This document shows positions 33,799 to 46,180 of a DNA stretch of 64,000 bases, in pieces. Below the pieces are notes generated by a model that saw nothing but the letters and a program-made list of their open reading frames with translations, did not search any database and had not been told where the DNA came from. Positions within the stretch are counted from its first letter, which is position 1, and each line of letters begins with the position of its first letter. The stretch lies in contig JABRWF010000001.1 in the NCBI GenBank assembly GCA_018343915.1, positions 3,720,001 to 3,784,000 on the forward strand, read 5' to 3'. This stretch comes from Agroathelia rolfsii. Taxonomy: Eukaryota > Basidiomycota > Agaricomycetes > Amylocorticiales > Amylocorticiaceae. The position numbers and the translations under genes were made by a program.

Positions 33799-36713
33799 TT
33801 GAAACGGCCCCTAGATTCAAGAGCAAATAATAGACACAAGATCCAGTGAGGTCGTAACTTATGAGAAATGGATGTTAACAGCTGCATTGGGACGCGTATG
33901 CGACGCGCTATGAGGGATGACGTAATAGCCACGTGCACTTATCATAACATTGCTGGTACTGTGGTAGTTCATGTATTCATTCACCAATAGTGCGACGTCG
34001 AGATCTGCAATTAATTCATGCGCGTCGATTGCTCTAGTCACATTGTGAAATCCCACTGGCACGCAATGTTAATAAGTTATATTGTGTGATTATACTTTTA
34101 TTTATTTTTCCTTGCCTCCTGCGTCTGCGATCCTTGTATATTCCCCTTGCTCTTCCTTTTCTTCTCCCCCTTTTTTACTTTCCACCCTCTGCTACCTACT
34201 CGGCTTTAGAAGCGAAATAGAGGCGTTGAAATCACGACGTCCACATCGCCCAGCATCCACCACACCGAATCATACCCCTTCAGGTGATTTCCACTTTAAT
34301 CACTTACCCGCTTAGAGCGAGGGTCCTCCTCTGTATTCGGGTTTGCCTTAGCAACGTAATAGGAGTTAAAACAAATTAATCAAAAAAAATAGATCATGTA
34401 ATCACGATATCATAGTGCTAAAACCAATTATAACCGACCTACTATAGTTTTAGTATCGACCATCATTGTTTTAACTACATCAAAAATTTACTATGTAGGG
34501 GTGATCATATTGCTCTGTTATATCAACCGACCTACACATTGCCATTGTCACTCTTTCATAATGGATCGATTTTTGAATGGATACAACTACTAATAATATC
34601 ATACATTTTACTCAATGATTTTACTGTATTCAATGTTGATCCTTAGGTGCTGGATATGCTAAGCAATAATCAAATCACATGCAAATGGCTTTCCAGATAT
34701 AGTCAGATATTGCACTTCAAGCTCTCTGAATCACGTGTTCATCAGGAAGGCCATGCCAGGAATGGGCCTAAAATCTCTATATCAACGTTTCCCATGGTGG
34801 AATTATGTTATTTTTACATTTGACCGAGAAAATGATCAGAAGAAAAAAGATAATCAAACAACACGTCATGAACCAAGCCGTTGACGCAATCAGTTATTTA
34901 GCAGGGCCCAAACATAGCAGTGGCTTGTCCGGCGTGTCGAAAGTATCATTTTTAAAGGATATGTATTGATGAGTATGAGTCGGCATATGATAAACACCCT
35001 CTGTGTCCGTTTGAGATAAACATGTTCTAATAAATATCGTAACAATGACACTCTGAGGAGACAAGCCAAGAAGACAATGGCAAGTGTCTAAAGCCATCGT
35101 AAATGCTGCGGCTACTAATATTATTATCGTATGAAGGTTGATACTGATACATGGGCTGAAACGCTCTGCCCATCTAGCAATTAATAAAAGTAGTGACTGT
35201 CCATGGCTCTGTGTGTTAGAATATGTGATCCATGTGCTGGGTCACATGATTCTACCTTTATATTTACGGTAGTTTACATTATTGTTTACTATCCGTTTGA
35301 CTACGTACAACGATGTACAAGTAGACAAGCGGAATACATTTCTTTGTGTCGACCGCTGCTCATCGTCGTCGCTTGTCGTATTTTAACACTGTGATCTCAT
35401 CTAAGGCAAGGTCTTTTTTTCTAAAGACGAAAATATTCCCCGACACGAGTAAACATGCCATATGCACATGTACATTACCGCTAAACACAATCCCGTCAAA
35501 GCTTGATAATATCAGGAAGAGTCTGATCATGTGGGGCAAGTGTGAAGATGCAGCAGTAGCAATAATACAAGTATGCCCAGAAATATCAATAGTGTACACT
35601 CGCGCAACAATGAAGTCGTTTAGCATTCAGAATTCTATCAGTCATTTCATGGGCAATCATGATGGTTTCATGATATATCGATACCGTAAGTTGTCTACAG
35701 CTAGAAGACCTCAGTTCGGCTACTGCTGATGAGTAATGCAATATGGAGAGCGCTTGTATATTTCTCATGGTGGAGAATAGATAGGAATTTTATCATGAAT
35801 TTAGTTGGTCACCTGTAAATAGGTGCATTACAACATGATAGTCGCCCTGCGAGCCTCGGTTGGCAGAATATTCTGGACGCAACGGATAAATGGTCGATGA
35901 GAAACGCATAGGACTATATTACTTTGTACTTTGAGCAATCTAGCGCACTAATAACCTTAGGTATATACATGATGCTTTGAAGGTGTCGTACTAGTAGCCT
36001 AAGCACAAAATTTTGGGTCCAAAGGAAATTAGAAATCATGGGCATACTAAGGCTGACAATCATTGTTCCAGATAATAGACACTTTGTCACTGCTCTGAGG
36101 AGTATTCTATACCACTATCATATACATGTATTGATATTTGAAGAAACCAAGACCAGCCTAGAGATCATACCACCAGATGAGGTCGTAAAGAACCAGTCGG
36201 AAGTTTATGCCATATCCTTGCTGTTATTACCTCACGCTCAGCACCGTGACGTATTACGTACGGCATCTAATATACCCACTGGTCTGGGCAAGTGTACTCT
36301 CAGTTGACGACTTCAATGAAGCATCGCGGTCGTTTGGTTTCATTTCTACTCTTCCACGATTATACCACAAAAAAGCGAAATCTGCATCAGACCGCATGCT
36401 TACGGACAGGGCAGCGTGGTGTACATGGGCATACATTCCCATTAAACAAGGCGCATACTCTAGAAATACGTGATCTGCTATGATCACGCCTCTATCACGT
36501 CAGTTTGAGGAATCCGAGTCGAAGATGGGCTTCTTCTGGGCGCTGGTGATCCACTCAAACGCATGGAGAAGCCTGTATGTTGCAATCAAGCAGGTCGATG
36601 GCGCAAACACGATTTCCAAATGGCGGCGACCATGCAGCATTATCGACGGCGTCTGCATGTAGTCTCACCGGCTCTCCACCGCACACAGCTACTACAAAGA
36701 GGACAAGCCCATC
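33799..36713. other. Gene-poor AT-rich region
   Basis: About 2.9 kb between NPL4 (-) and the bZIP gene (+). I searched both strands for splice-connected frames and found none I could support; open frames are short, often start without ATG and show no family motif. The left end must hold the NPL4 promoter and the right end the bZIP promoter and leader. Confidence 0.5.
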
Positions 36714-38084
36714 ATGGTTCTCACCCTATCGGAGGACCTTGATAAGTTCACGTTTGCCCAGCCTGAGCTAGACTTTTTCAAGGACCTGCAGTTCACATTT
36801 GACATGCCAGCGGATAAAGCGTCGTCGAAAGACCAACAGCAGCAACAACAGCGTCGGCGTCGCAACTCGAATAGTCAAAGACAAGTGTCCTCATCTCATT
36901 CACGTCCTTCAGAAGGAGAGGCGTCGTCTGACTCTTCTATATTGCAAGCGGTGAGTGTTTTAGAGCCCGATAACGAATTGTTATCTGCTCCGCTTTCTGT
37001 TGTCATATGCCCCTTCCTGACTGCCCAGTCAGGACCCACATTTGCCCGCCCAAATAAATTCATTCTACGACTTCCAATCACAATACAGCGGCTTTTTAAA
37101 TCAATATTTATCATCGCAGCACGGCATCCCACCACTTCTGGGCAACCACCCCGGTCCCCAGCCCTATCCTCCTATTCACGACGATCCAATGACTAGTCTC
37201 GATAGATTGTTGATCTCTGGCAGCAACAGATATTCACCAAGTGACCCAAGCTCCCAGCCCATTGTATTTCCAAACCCCTTTGGACAGCAGCCAGTCCAGC
37301 TCCCACCTAATCTCTCGTCTTTCTTTTATGAATCCTCTTCGCCTTATTCTCAGCAATCTACTGGAAAGACCCCAGCATTTCCCTCATTCTCTGCACAAGT
37401 TTCCCAACAACCACAGCCGGGTGGATCCACTTCCCATCGCTCTCCATCACTTCCATCGTCGTCCTCCGCTGCACAGGCATCACAGCAACAGCAGCAAGGT
37501 GCTGACACTATAACTGACGCTGAGGACAAACGCAGACGCAATACAGCCGCTTCTGGTAAGCCTCTTACTTTCAGAACAAGATAACATGCTAGGCCTCAAA
37601 GTACTGATAACCATGCTTGCCCTCAGCCCGATTTAGGATGAAGAAGAAACAGCGGACGGTCAATCTTGAGCGATCTGTGGCGGACTTGACTGGCCGTGCG
37701 GAAGAGCTCAACCGTGAAGCGGCCGATTTGAGAAGGGAGAACGGTTGGCTCAAAGAAATCATCGTGATGAGAGGGCGTACATTACAACGTTCCTCAATTC
37801 CCGGCGAGGAATATTTCATGCCTCCTCCTAGGCTGCAAGGATCAGAGCAGGCTGGGACCAGTGTGGGTGCGGGTGCGGGTGCGCGAAGTACCAGCTCAGG
37901 GGACAGATCTGATGACAGACCTGAATCCGAGTCGGAGGAGGAGGAGGAGGAGGAGGAGAGGGAGGAGAAAGCCGATAAAGGTAGTAGTGAGGCCAATGCC
38001 AGTGTTTCAAGATCTCCCCCAAATAGACGCCGAGCAAGCTCGAAACGCTCGAAAGGAAAAGGCAAATCGAGGGATCCTAATTGA
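36714..38084 (+). CDS. bZIP transcription factor, CYS-3/Met4-type
   Basis: Likely nuclear DNA-binding regulator; its basic region resembles the sulfur-metabolism regulators CYS-3/Met4. Three exons: 36714-36950, 37033-37555, 37627-38084; 405 residues. The N-terminus has SEDLDKFTFAQPELDFF, then Gln/Ser/Pro-rich low complexity. The basic region RRRNTAASARFRMKKKQR (about 245-263) runs into a zipper with five leucines at exact heptads (about 267, 274, 281, 288, 295). The tail has an acidic Glu run followed by a basic Ser/Arg/Lys end. The second intron splits the basic region. Assignment to bZIP is firm; the sulfur role is by family resemblance only. Confidence 0.88.
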
Positions 38085-39118
38085 TATCTATTGTATTTTC
38101 CTTTTCCTTTTTTTTTTTTTACATTGCATTCCTTGAACTCGAAGCTTGATGCTATGCCCTTATTATTTGCATTCTTTCTCACTATAATTGCTCACAGAAT
38201 ATGATAAGTTCGTATGTATCCAATACAATAAGGGTTATAAATTATAAGGCAACTAAAACGATCAAGAATGCAATTACACTTTGGGGCTTTCAAAAGAAGA
38301 ATGTCATTTTTACCAATCTTTTGACAAACCCCGCTACTTTGGAAAAAGGGTTTGATGAAAAGGTCCGATCACGTAACCTACTTTCCTCACGTGATTATCT
38401 AGACAGAAAACTACGTCACGTGATTAGACCTTTTTACCGAATCTTTTATCCAAAGTAGAGGGATTTGTCAAAAGATTGGTAAAAACGAAATTTTTCTTTT
38501 GAAAACCCCAGAGTAATTAATTAATGGATGACTATGTTACTACAATTAGGCTCTTTTATGCTAGATTAGGTGAGCTATTTGTTTAACACGGCCGCGGTAA
38601 CTCGGCCATCAAAGTGAAATGGTTCTTGACTCGATGGTGGTGGCTGAGATGTGGCTGTTATGGGACACTTTCTCTCGTCCACCAAAACATTATCTCGCAC
38701 GTTATTCAACTTCAGTTATCTGACCTTGTACTCCTGGTAGCAAGTGTATACTTTGATGCTCGTAGCGGGATCCCGGCTCGACTTCGCATCATCGAAGCTT
38801 TGCCACACTAGCATCCGTACTCGGTTTGTGGCGTCGATCACTTGACCCACACGAAGAACTATCAGAACTTGGCCGAGTCAAATTCTCAAGATCTCAAGCT
38901 TGACCCAGAGTTCAATGTAGAGATTAACTAATACCACGTCTTTTTCAGTGTGAAATTTTGATATAGGTTGCAGCTCAGATAACAACCGACTCCCAAGGAT
39001 CAAGGCTCAGCCGTCGGACGTACATTGAACCCGGCCAGAACATGAACAGTGCGGCTAATCATACTAAAGAGAGGTTGTCGTCAATTGACCCTTAAAAACT
39101 TGGGTCATACAAGCAGAC
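38085..39118. other. Intergenic with MITE-like foldback and inverted repeats
   Basis: Noncoding between the bZIP gene and the small orphan gene. It holds the foldback element at 38272-38518 and, just before the next ATG, the short inverted repeat TGACCC...GGGTCA at 39086-39107, which could be a dimeric factor site. Confidence 0.55.
38272..38518. mobile_element. Foldback MITE-like element with long imperfect inverted repeats
   Basis: The left arm (about 38272-38375) and the reverse complement of the right arm (about 38412-38518) align along their whole length, with roughly 80% identity by eye. One 22-bp block around TTTACCAATCTTTTGACAA is identical. Both ends begin AATTAC. The centre carries two CACGTG palindromes, one per half. 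There is no open frame. Size (about 247 bp) and symmetry fit a nonautonomous DNA transposon; I could not confirm a target-site duplication. Confidence 0.8.
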
Positions 39119-39620
39119 ATGGCCGATATTGAACCTGAGATAGCGCAGATTGAGAATATCCGGAGTAGGCAAGTATCTGAGTCGGCTGTGGCCGTGAAAT
39201 TCGCAGAAATACTTGAAGATCATATTTATACGAGGGGTAAAGCATTTATGCAGAAAAAGCAAAAGAACCTCCTCCGAAAAACGGGACTACTAACTGCTTT
39301 CAACTTTAATGGACCTGAAGTCCAGCAGGCTCAACCTTGGGTGTCATCAAGTCGACTATCGCTATCTTCGAGGCATTCGGTGATGATATGCCCAACAGAT
39401 TAGGTTAGAAACATGAATATGTGCGAGTGTCAGTTGTGAGTTGTCAGGCATAGATATTCTTCAACAGCAGGGGACATTTGAAGAGAATGCGGCAAGAACA
39501 ATACCCCCAAACGATGAGGTTATACTAAATAATTCCTTCTTGTGTAAGCACGGATTTATTTTATTGCCCGGGGACCTGAGCGTGGTCGAGAAGGATATCA
39601 AGCGCCATAACCGGTGCTAG
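39119..39620 (+). CDS. Small orphan protein, unknown function
   Basis: Spliced model: 39119-39236, 39329-39403, 39454-39620; 119 residues. The unspliced ATG frame stops at 39403. Removing a GTAAAG...CAG intron (which contains a CTAAC branch-like site) and a second 50-bp intron joins three frames without a stop, and the sum divides by three. The product starts MADIEPEIAQIENIRS and continues with TLGVIKSTIAIFEAFGDDM, ILQQQGTFEENAA and KDIKRHNRC. It is hydrophilic with no signal peptide or membrane segment, and I recognise no domain. It could be a genuine small gene or a remnant of a larger one. Confidence 0.5.
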
Positions 39621-39822
39621 CTGTCATCATAATGTGATTAGGCAAGCAGCATTCCATTGAGATAGATTTTGACCTGTGTTGGGTAGTGAACTGGTGGGGC
39701 TTGTCCATCGAAGTCGGATGACGCACTCATGAGTACGTCATCATCCGCATCGCCCGGTAACTTGGTAGGAATCGGCCTTTCCCCAAGACTGCATCCTTGA
39801 GTTACGACTTATCTTCACGGCC
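39621..39822. promoter_or_regulatory. Short upstream region of the TMEM205-like gene
   Basis: About 200 bp between the orphan gene and the next ATG; it must hold the promoter. I identify no specific site. Confidence 0.35.
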
Positions 39823-40692
39823 ATGGCTCATCTCGAAGTCCTCACGTTCTCATCGTTTCTCAACCTTTTCACAACCAAGGCGGCGTATATAATCGGCTAT
39901 TCATGGCTACTAGGCATGTCCATCTGGGTATCCTTCTTTGGAGGTCCGTCGTAAGATTGTATCATGGTTGAAATTCAGTTTTGGAATGTCCGATTTGAAC
40001 TAAGCATTGTTGTAAACAGGAATTATTGCACTGAAGGCATTGCGTAAGCTCTCGAATCATACAGAGGTCCCAAACATTTGTATATATCATAATGCTTCAC
40101 AGCTAGACAACAGTTCGGCGCTTTGCAGCATAAAACGTTCCCCGTGTATTTCCTATCGTCCATTGTCCTTTCGGGCGGCCTCATTGTCTTGTGGACTCGT
40201 TCTCACCCGCATGTTGTGGACAACATCACCAGCCCCCAGTATGCTGACGTTGCTCAAGTCTATGCACTAGCCCTTGTCTTGGTGTCACAGGCATCAAACC
40301 GCTTTGTCATTGGACCTATGACCAGCAAGTGCGTCAGATAGCGTGGAGTGCGAGTGGGTGAAGATGCAGGCTAACCAACCAATCAATCAGGCTCATGTTC
40401 CAGCGCCATCGCTTGGAGAAGGCTGAGGGCAAGTCGTACAATGACGCGGGAGTAAGTCAGATCTTGTACTTCAATTCGGTTGAAAACTTATAGCCACTAG
40501 GTCTCGGCAGAGATGAAGTCTTTGAACCGCAAGTGCGTATATATTGGTCTCATATCATGAGAAACGCATGATACTTATTGTGAATAATTAATTAGATTCG
40601 GCTCACTTCACGGAATTTCTTCGCTTGCTAACCTCTTTGCAATCTTTGCCCTTATCTTCCACGGGCTTTACATTGGCAATGTTGGCGTTTAA
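39823..40692 (+). CDS. TMEM205-like (DUF4149) multi-pass membrane protein
   Basis: Small integral membrane protein of a widespread but poorly characterised family. Six exons: 39823-39943, 40020-40043, 40103-40328, 40391-40451, 40501-40532, 40596-40692; 186 residues. About four hydrophobic segments: YIIGYSWLLGMSIWVSFFGG, FPVYFLSSIVLSGGLIVLW, VYALALVLVSQASNRFVIGP and LANLFAIFALIFHGLYIGN. Family motifs include PRQQFGALQHKTFP, the SNRFVIGP segment and the MFQRHRLEK loop. Two exons are very short (24 and 32 nt). It ends 143 bp from the convergent LEA1 stop codon. Confidence 0.87.
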
Positions 40693-40835
40693 GCTTGAAC
40701 AGTTTACCCTTAGTCACAAATATCGGATATTTACAAGTATGCAGTGTACATCTCCCCTCTCCTCTGTTATAGGTAGGTAAGAGAGCGCTACAATACAACG
40801 ATGAACGAGTGTTTTGGATGGAAGAAACAAGTATC

Positions 40836-41785
40836 CTATGCGCCCACTCCCTCCACATTAGGCATGTAGCCTTCCCTGAGCTGCCTCTCGAGTCGCCTGA
40901 CTTCCTCAGCCGTCTTAGCCTCGCGAATTGCTTGTCGGACCTTGTCTGCATCCTCTTTGGACATGAGACGGCCCGCCTTAATTTGCGAAGCGACAGGTTT
41001 GGGCTCGTCAATTGTGATGGCGGTTTTGGACGCCTTGCTTGAGACAGTGGTTGATATTGTGTCCGCTAGTGCCGTCAACCGTCCGTCTTCCATGACGAAT
41101 AGGGATTTTGCCACTTTACGTTCCTTTTGTAATGTAGGCATATATGTGTTCGCGCATCAGATGAGTACCATAACCAGTCGAGTTCGCGAGGTAGGAGAAG
41201 TAAAAGGCGACGCACCTTGTCTCGTATTCTCTGGAAATCTAAAACTCTTAGCGAAGGCAGTCTCCATGCAAGCCACTCGCGATACCATTTCTTTTCCCGT
41301 ACAGGGTTGCCTATGAGCGAGAGAAATTCGAGAGATTTGAGCTCTTTGAGGGGCTCCAGATCACCCAGCTCGGTGATGTTATTATTCGTTAGTACGAGCG
41401 TCTTGAGCTTAGGCACAGAATGATGAATGGAGGACGAGATCGATGCTATTCGGTTGTTGGCAAGCAGGAGTGTCTGCAGCCGTTTCAGGAGCGGTAGGTT
41501 GCCCAAGACAGCGATGGAATTGTCTGTGAAATCGATGGCATCGTGTTGGTCCTAGCATACACACAATGCTGTAAATCGGAAAACAATATAGTGCCTTTGG
41601 TAAATGGAACATACCCTTGTGACACCCAGGTTTTCGATGGCGGGGATTTTATAGCCTTTTTGTGTGTCAGTCGACGATGTTGCGATGTAGAGGTGTGCCT
41701 ATGCACCTCTGAGATCGAGCTGACGCTCTTTTAACGGATTGAGTTCTGACGGTGCTTGGGCAAGCAGCTCTGGAGTCAGCTTCAT
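40836..41785 (-). CDS. LEA1: U2 snRNP protein A' (leucine-rich repeat)
   Basis: Core protein of the U2 snRNP that binds U2 snRNA with U2B'' for branch-point recognition. Four exons: 41785-41707, 41655-41615, 41551-41216, 41123-40836; 247 residues, as in the family. It starts MKLTPELLAQAPS, then DLRGYKIPAIENLGVT and DAIDFTDNSI. Leucine-rich repeats follow (LPLLKRLQTLLLANNRI, LKTLVLTNNNI, LKSLEFLSLIGNPV), capped by YREWLAWRLPSLRVLDF and the KERKVAKSLF junction typical of U2A'. A basic/acidic helical tail ends in NVEGVGA. It is divergent from SAC1. Confidence 0.94.
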
Positions 41786-41921
41786 GTCGAGGAGTAAAGA
41801 GAAGCAAGCAAGTCGAGCTGCTTACGGCCTCCAGCGCGTGGTTCAGGCGCGTCACAGTCTCACAGACTTGTTCACCTTTTACTTATTATTATACCTGGCA
41901 CTCACCAACACCACAACAGCC
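41786..41921. promoter_or_regulatory. Short bidirectional promoter, LEA1 / SAC1
   Basis: Only 136 bp lie between the two start codons, so promoters and leaders of both genes must overlap here. I see no TATA box. Confidence 0.6.
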
Positions 41922-44661
41922 ATGAAGACATTGCTCGAGAAGCTCAACCTGTGCGTCAATAGACGATTGAATATCTTGTATTGACATTGTTCTGAGTGCC
42001 TTGTCTATAGATTTACGGACGGCAACGATGCCTACACCTTTGCGCCTTCCGACTCTGTAGGTTTGGCATCCTTGACGATACATCGCACAACAGGAGATAT
42101 CATCCTTAATCGTACGCCTGGTCATCTTAGACTGCTATACTGCGTTCTCAAAATACATTGCAGCTCCCTATACCCCTGCCTCGCCTACGGCAGTCAATAC
42201 CGGAAAGACAGTTTATGGTATTTATGGCATAATATCACTCTCCATAAGTGCGTGTTGCGGTGGCGCCTTCGGGATCCTTTAATTATGCTCATAGTGATTT
42301 CGTAGCCGAATACATTATTATAATCACCGGTAGAGAGCAGGTTGGGCGCTATTTGGGCCATAACGTCTACAAAGCGACCGACTTCGACATCCTACCGCTG
42401 TCTGTGAATGTTTCTGTTCAAGATCCGCCACACCCCGTAGAAGGTCACCTTCTCAGCCTCGTCCGGTCACACTTGAAGACCGGAAACTTCATCTTCAGCT
42501 ATGGGGCTGACCTAACCCGTCGATTGCAAGCGCAGCACGACTTTCGGGAGAAAGATGAGGGCAAGGCATTATGGGAGATTGTATGCACCAATTTGATTTC
42601 TGGAAACAAAGGCTTCATGCTGACTTCTTTTCATTTTTTGCAGGCAGATGATAGGTTCTTCTGGAACAAGTAGGTGGAAGCACTGCTTTGGAAGATGCTG
42701 TAAGTGCTGAATGGAACAGGTTCCTACAGTCAAGACTCATCGAATCCAGCTCGGACAATTCGGGCCATGATGTAAGTATCGATTACTCTGTCATTCGTCT
42801 TGCTGCTGACTGGAAGCCCTCCTATAGCTGAGTCCTTACATCCTGCCCGTTGTATACGGCAGTGAGTAGCAGCGTTCTTCGCCAACCTGAATATTTGGTT
42901 GCCTTAACACACCATGCACAGCCTTTGATACTCGTCCGACCGTGCTTGAAAACCATCACGTTCGGCTCTGCTTAATTAGCAGAAGATCTCGCTACAGGGC
43001 AGGGACCCGCTATTTCCGTCGCGGAATTGACAAGGAGGGCCATGTCGCTAACTTCAACGAGACGGAGCAGGTCCTCTTCGTCGAAACTCCCTCAGATAAC
43101 GGACAAAAATCAAAGGAGCTCAAGTTCAGCTTTGTTCAGATCCGAGGCAGCGTCCCTGTATTCTGGGCGGAAATCAATACTCTTCAGTATAAGCCGGACC
43201 TCCAGGTCATGGATCTTCCAGAGACGGTAATTATCCCACTGCGTTGTGTTTACGTTCAATATATTCAAGGAATTGTAGACGGCGGTCATGAAGAGTCATT
43301 TTCAAGAGCTAGCATCTCTGTATGGCAAACAGACTTTGGTAAACCTTGTCAACCATAAGGGTCATGAAAAGCCTGTCAAAGAAGCCTATGAAAGATACTC
43401 ATCTGAGGTATTTTAATGATCAAATGCTGTTTCCTGAATACCACAGCTCATTAGTTTTAGGTTGCAATGCCTAACGTCCGATACCACTACTTTGATTTCC
43501 ACACCGAATGCAAACATATGAGATGGGATCGTATCAGCGTTCTTGTTGACAAGATTCAAGATGACCTGGAAGAGGAAGGGTTGGTGTTTATCCAACATAT
43601 TCGTCGTATACAGTGCTCATCTTCCTCCCCAGTTACCTTCAAATTGACGAAAATAGTGTTGTCAAAAGACAGCAGGGTGTAGTTCGGACGAACTGTATGG
43701 ACAATCTCGACCGAACAAACGTCGTGCAGGCTTTCCTTGCCAAACGCACGTTGAATCTCCAGCTCCAATCGATTGGTGTATTGTCTCCTGGTGCTTCAAT
43801 TGACGATTATGAAGAATTTAGTAGGGACTTCCGAGAGAGTAAGGCTCAGTGCAACTAATATCGTTACGATTAATTAACCCGTCACAATCAGTGTGGGCCG
43901 ACCATGCGGACCAAATTTCGTTAGCCTATGCCGGCTCGGGGGCTCTAAAGACTGACTTCACCCGGACTAATAAACGCACACGTCAGGGTGCCTTGGAGGA
44001 CGGATACAAGTCGATACTGCGTTATGTACGGAATAATTACTTCGACGGACCCAGGCAGGTTAGTGGTTTATCTATATAATATGCCTGAGATTTCCTCCTT
44101 ATACAAAAATCAGGATGCTTTCGACTTGATGACGGGCACATGGATTCCTCGCAAGAGTCCCGCGGTTTTGGCCTATCTGCTTGCAGACGAACGACCGCTC
44201 CTTATTCGCGCTGCACCTCTTGCTCTCGGTTACTCTCTATTTATGATTTTGGCCGGCATGACTCTGCCGCGCACGTCAGGTACCGTTTCCCTCATTCCAG
44301 TGTGCCCTGATCACAGAAGACTGATCATAGAATGCACTCTCATATGTCAGATTACGCGCTGCAATATTACTTCGGTCTTTGGTTCATCATCGCGATGCTT
44401 GCGTTCACCATCATCACGAAGTATGGCATCAGCTATGTGCGCTGGCCTCTCATGCTTCCCCTCACAGATATCATCTATTACGAAGGCCCCGGCTTCCGCT
44501 CGGCACGCAACGGTATGGGTCTGGATAGCTTTGGCCGTTTTATCAGCAGTAAGATTAACCAAGGTGCGGGCGCGGGTGCGAAGTGGATCGCTGGCTCGCG
44601 TGCGCGTGCGGGGAGCCGATCAGAAGAGATTGAGATGGGTAAGCTGAAGAGAGTGGATTAG
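41922..44661 (+). CDS. SAC1: SAC1 phosphoinositide phosphatase (ER/Golgi membrane)
   Basis: Dephosphorylates PI4P, mainly in the ER, and controls PI4P at ER-plasma membrane contacts. Fourteen exons: 41922-41950, 42011-42111, 42164-42247, 42306-42580, 42644-42669, 42720-42771, 42828-42861, 42922-43226, 43279-43407, 43461-43579, 43633-43838, 43892-44058, 44114-44279, 44351-44661; 667 residues. The SAC domain includes [28 protein letters not shown] and the catalytic CX5R motif CMDNLDR (about C406-R412) within [12 protein letters not shown]. Two C-terminal transmembrane segments ([15 protein letters not shown] and [20 protein letters not shown]) match the family topology. The tail is basic and Gly/Ala/Arg-rich. 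Several exons are under 60 nt. Confidence 0.95.
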
Positions 44662-45074
44662 AAAGGAAAATGCCAAGTGAACTCGTCTTCTTGACATTTG
44701 TTTGTTTTATTAGCCAAGACTAGTACTAGGACGCTCGTTTCTATATATTTTTGTTACCCTTGACTGGATAAACTAGAAGTAACTATTACTGCCAATGCAT
44801 GGATTATTTCTGAGCTTGCGCATTCTTGCTGATGTTCACATCCTATAAAGGCTTACAATCACAATTACGAAACGGCCCAGACGGCGAGGTAGCTTCGACT
44901 TATGCTTGTGATAGCTTTATTTAAGTATCCGGCTTATATAAGCTGGTTTATATCCAACCAACATTTTCCCTTCCATCATCTGGTCGTTCTTTCAACATCT
45001 GGCATCATCCCCCTCTTCTCTCCTTACATACCACTCCCCCAAAACTTTTTGACGCTGCGTGAGCGCATAAGAAA
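44662..45074 (+). promoter_or_regulatory. SAC1 3' flank and NAP-family promoter with TATA box
   Basis: 413 bp without a gene. TATATAAG at 44935-44942, in the context GCTTATATAAGC, lies 133 bases before the next ATG and is a good TATA-box candidate. The C/T-rich stretch before the ATG fits a leader. Confidence 0.5.
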
Positions 45075-46180
45075 ATGTCTGGTATTAAACGTAGCTCGCC
45101 CGGCGCCAGCAGCGAAAAGAACCCCCTGGCAGATGTTGAGCTCACAGAGGCCGACGCGGCTAAGCTCACTGACATCGAGCATCAACTGGCTCGTGTAGAA
45201 CTCATCCTTGGTACGTTCGATTTCCCTTCTCCTTTCCTCTGCAGGCCTTGAGGGCACTCTCCCCCTTTTACTATCTGACATCCGTTATCTTTACGCCAGA
45301 GCGCGAGTCCCAGAAGAAATTCTTGCCTGTTTATCAGAAGCGCCGGGAGATCCTCAAGGGTATCCCCAAATTCTGGGCTGTGGCGCTTCTGGGTAAGCCT
45401 GAGATCATGTTCCAATGCCAGCATATCCAGGATCAGCATGCGCTTTCCTATCTCGAGGATGTCTGGGTGGAGCGTGACCCCGTCGAGTCGCGCTGCTTCA
45501 CTATTGAATTCGTACGTGTTGTTTCTTTGTTAATTTTTTTTTGTGAAATCCGTCATCTTTTTCTGTGCTGACGAGGTGATTATTTGGGTATATGTACAGT
45601 ACTTTAAGGAGAATCCATTCTTCTCAGATGCGGTGCTGAAGAAGGAGTACAAGTACATTGCGCCTCCTGCCGCTGCAAATGAGACACCTGATGCGGATGG
45701 TTTGACAGCCTCAGCTGTCGAGTTCTCGTGGGAGCGCGACGTCGAGCCTCAGGTTTGTTTGCTTTCACAGGCCTTTGCTCCCAGTGCCGTTGCTGATGAT
45801 TTGTGCGCGCATATTTTGTAGGCAATCACAATTAACTGGAAATCAGACGATAAGAACCTGACAAAACTGTACCCTCAAGAGAAGGATGACGAGGATGAGG
45901 TTGTCGAGCCAGGAAGCTTCTTCAACTTCTTTGAGGTCAAGGAAGATCCTTACGATGTAAGCGCACACTCTTCTCCAAAGCCAAGGCATTTCATGCTCAT
46001 ATGAATGTGTTTCGACAGCTTGGTGTCACCATCGCCAATGACGTCTTTGCCGAGGCTACGGAATACTTCCAGGGCCGCAACAACGAAGACTCGGATGATG
46101 AAGATGACGAGGATGATGATAGTGACGCGGAAGAGATCGACCTGGAAAAGCCCAAGGCCAAAAAGCCTAAGAAGGCGTAA
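45075..46180 (+). CDS. NAP-family histone chaperone (SET/Vps75-like)
   Basis: Likely binds H3-H4 or H2A-H2B and assists nucleosome assembly or histone acetylation. Five exons: 45075-45210, 45300-45511, 45600-45752, 45822-45956, 46019-46180; 265 residues. An N-terminal helix (LADVELTEADAAKLTDIEH, continuing ERESQKKF) is followed by the NAP earmuff fold (KRREILKGIPKFWAVALL, FTIEFYFKENPFF, KEYKY, ITINWKSDDKNLT, SFFNFFEV). The C-terminal tail is rich in Asp/Glu and ends in a basic patch (PKAKKPKKA) that may be a nuclear signal. The short size and domain order fit SET/Vps75 better than the longer canonical NAP1. Confidence 0.88.

Noticed and set aside
35346..35729. 127-codon open frame in the gene-poor region
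   Set aside because: It begins at GTG, not ATG, has no motif, and its composition looks random.
37589..38182. 197-codon minus-strand frame, Ser-rich
   Set aside because: Antisense shadow of the bZIP last exon; the Ser run mirrors the Glu-coding GAG repeat.
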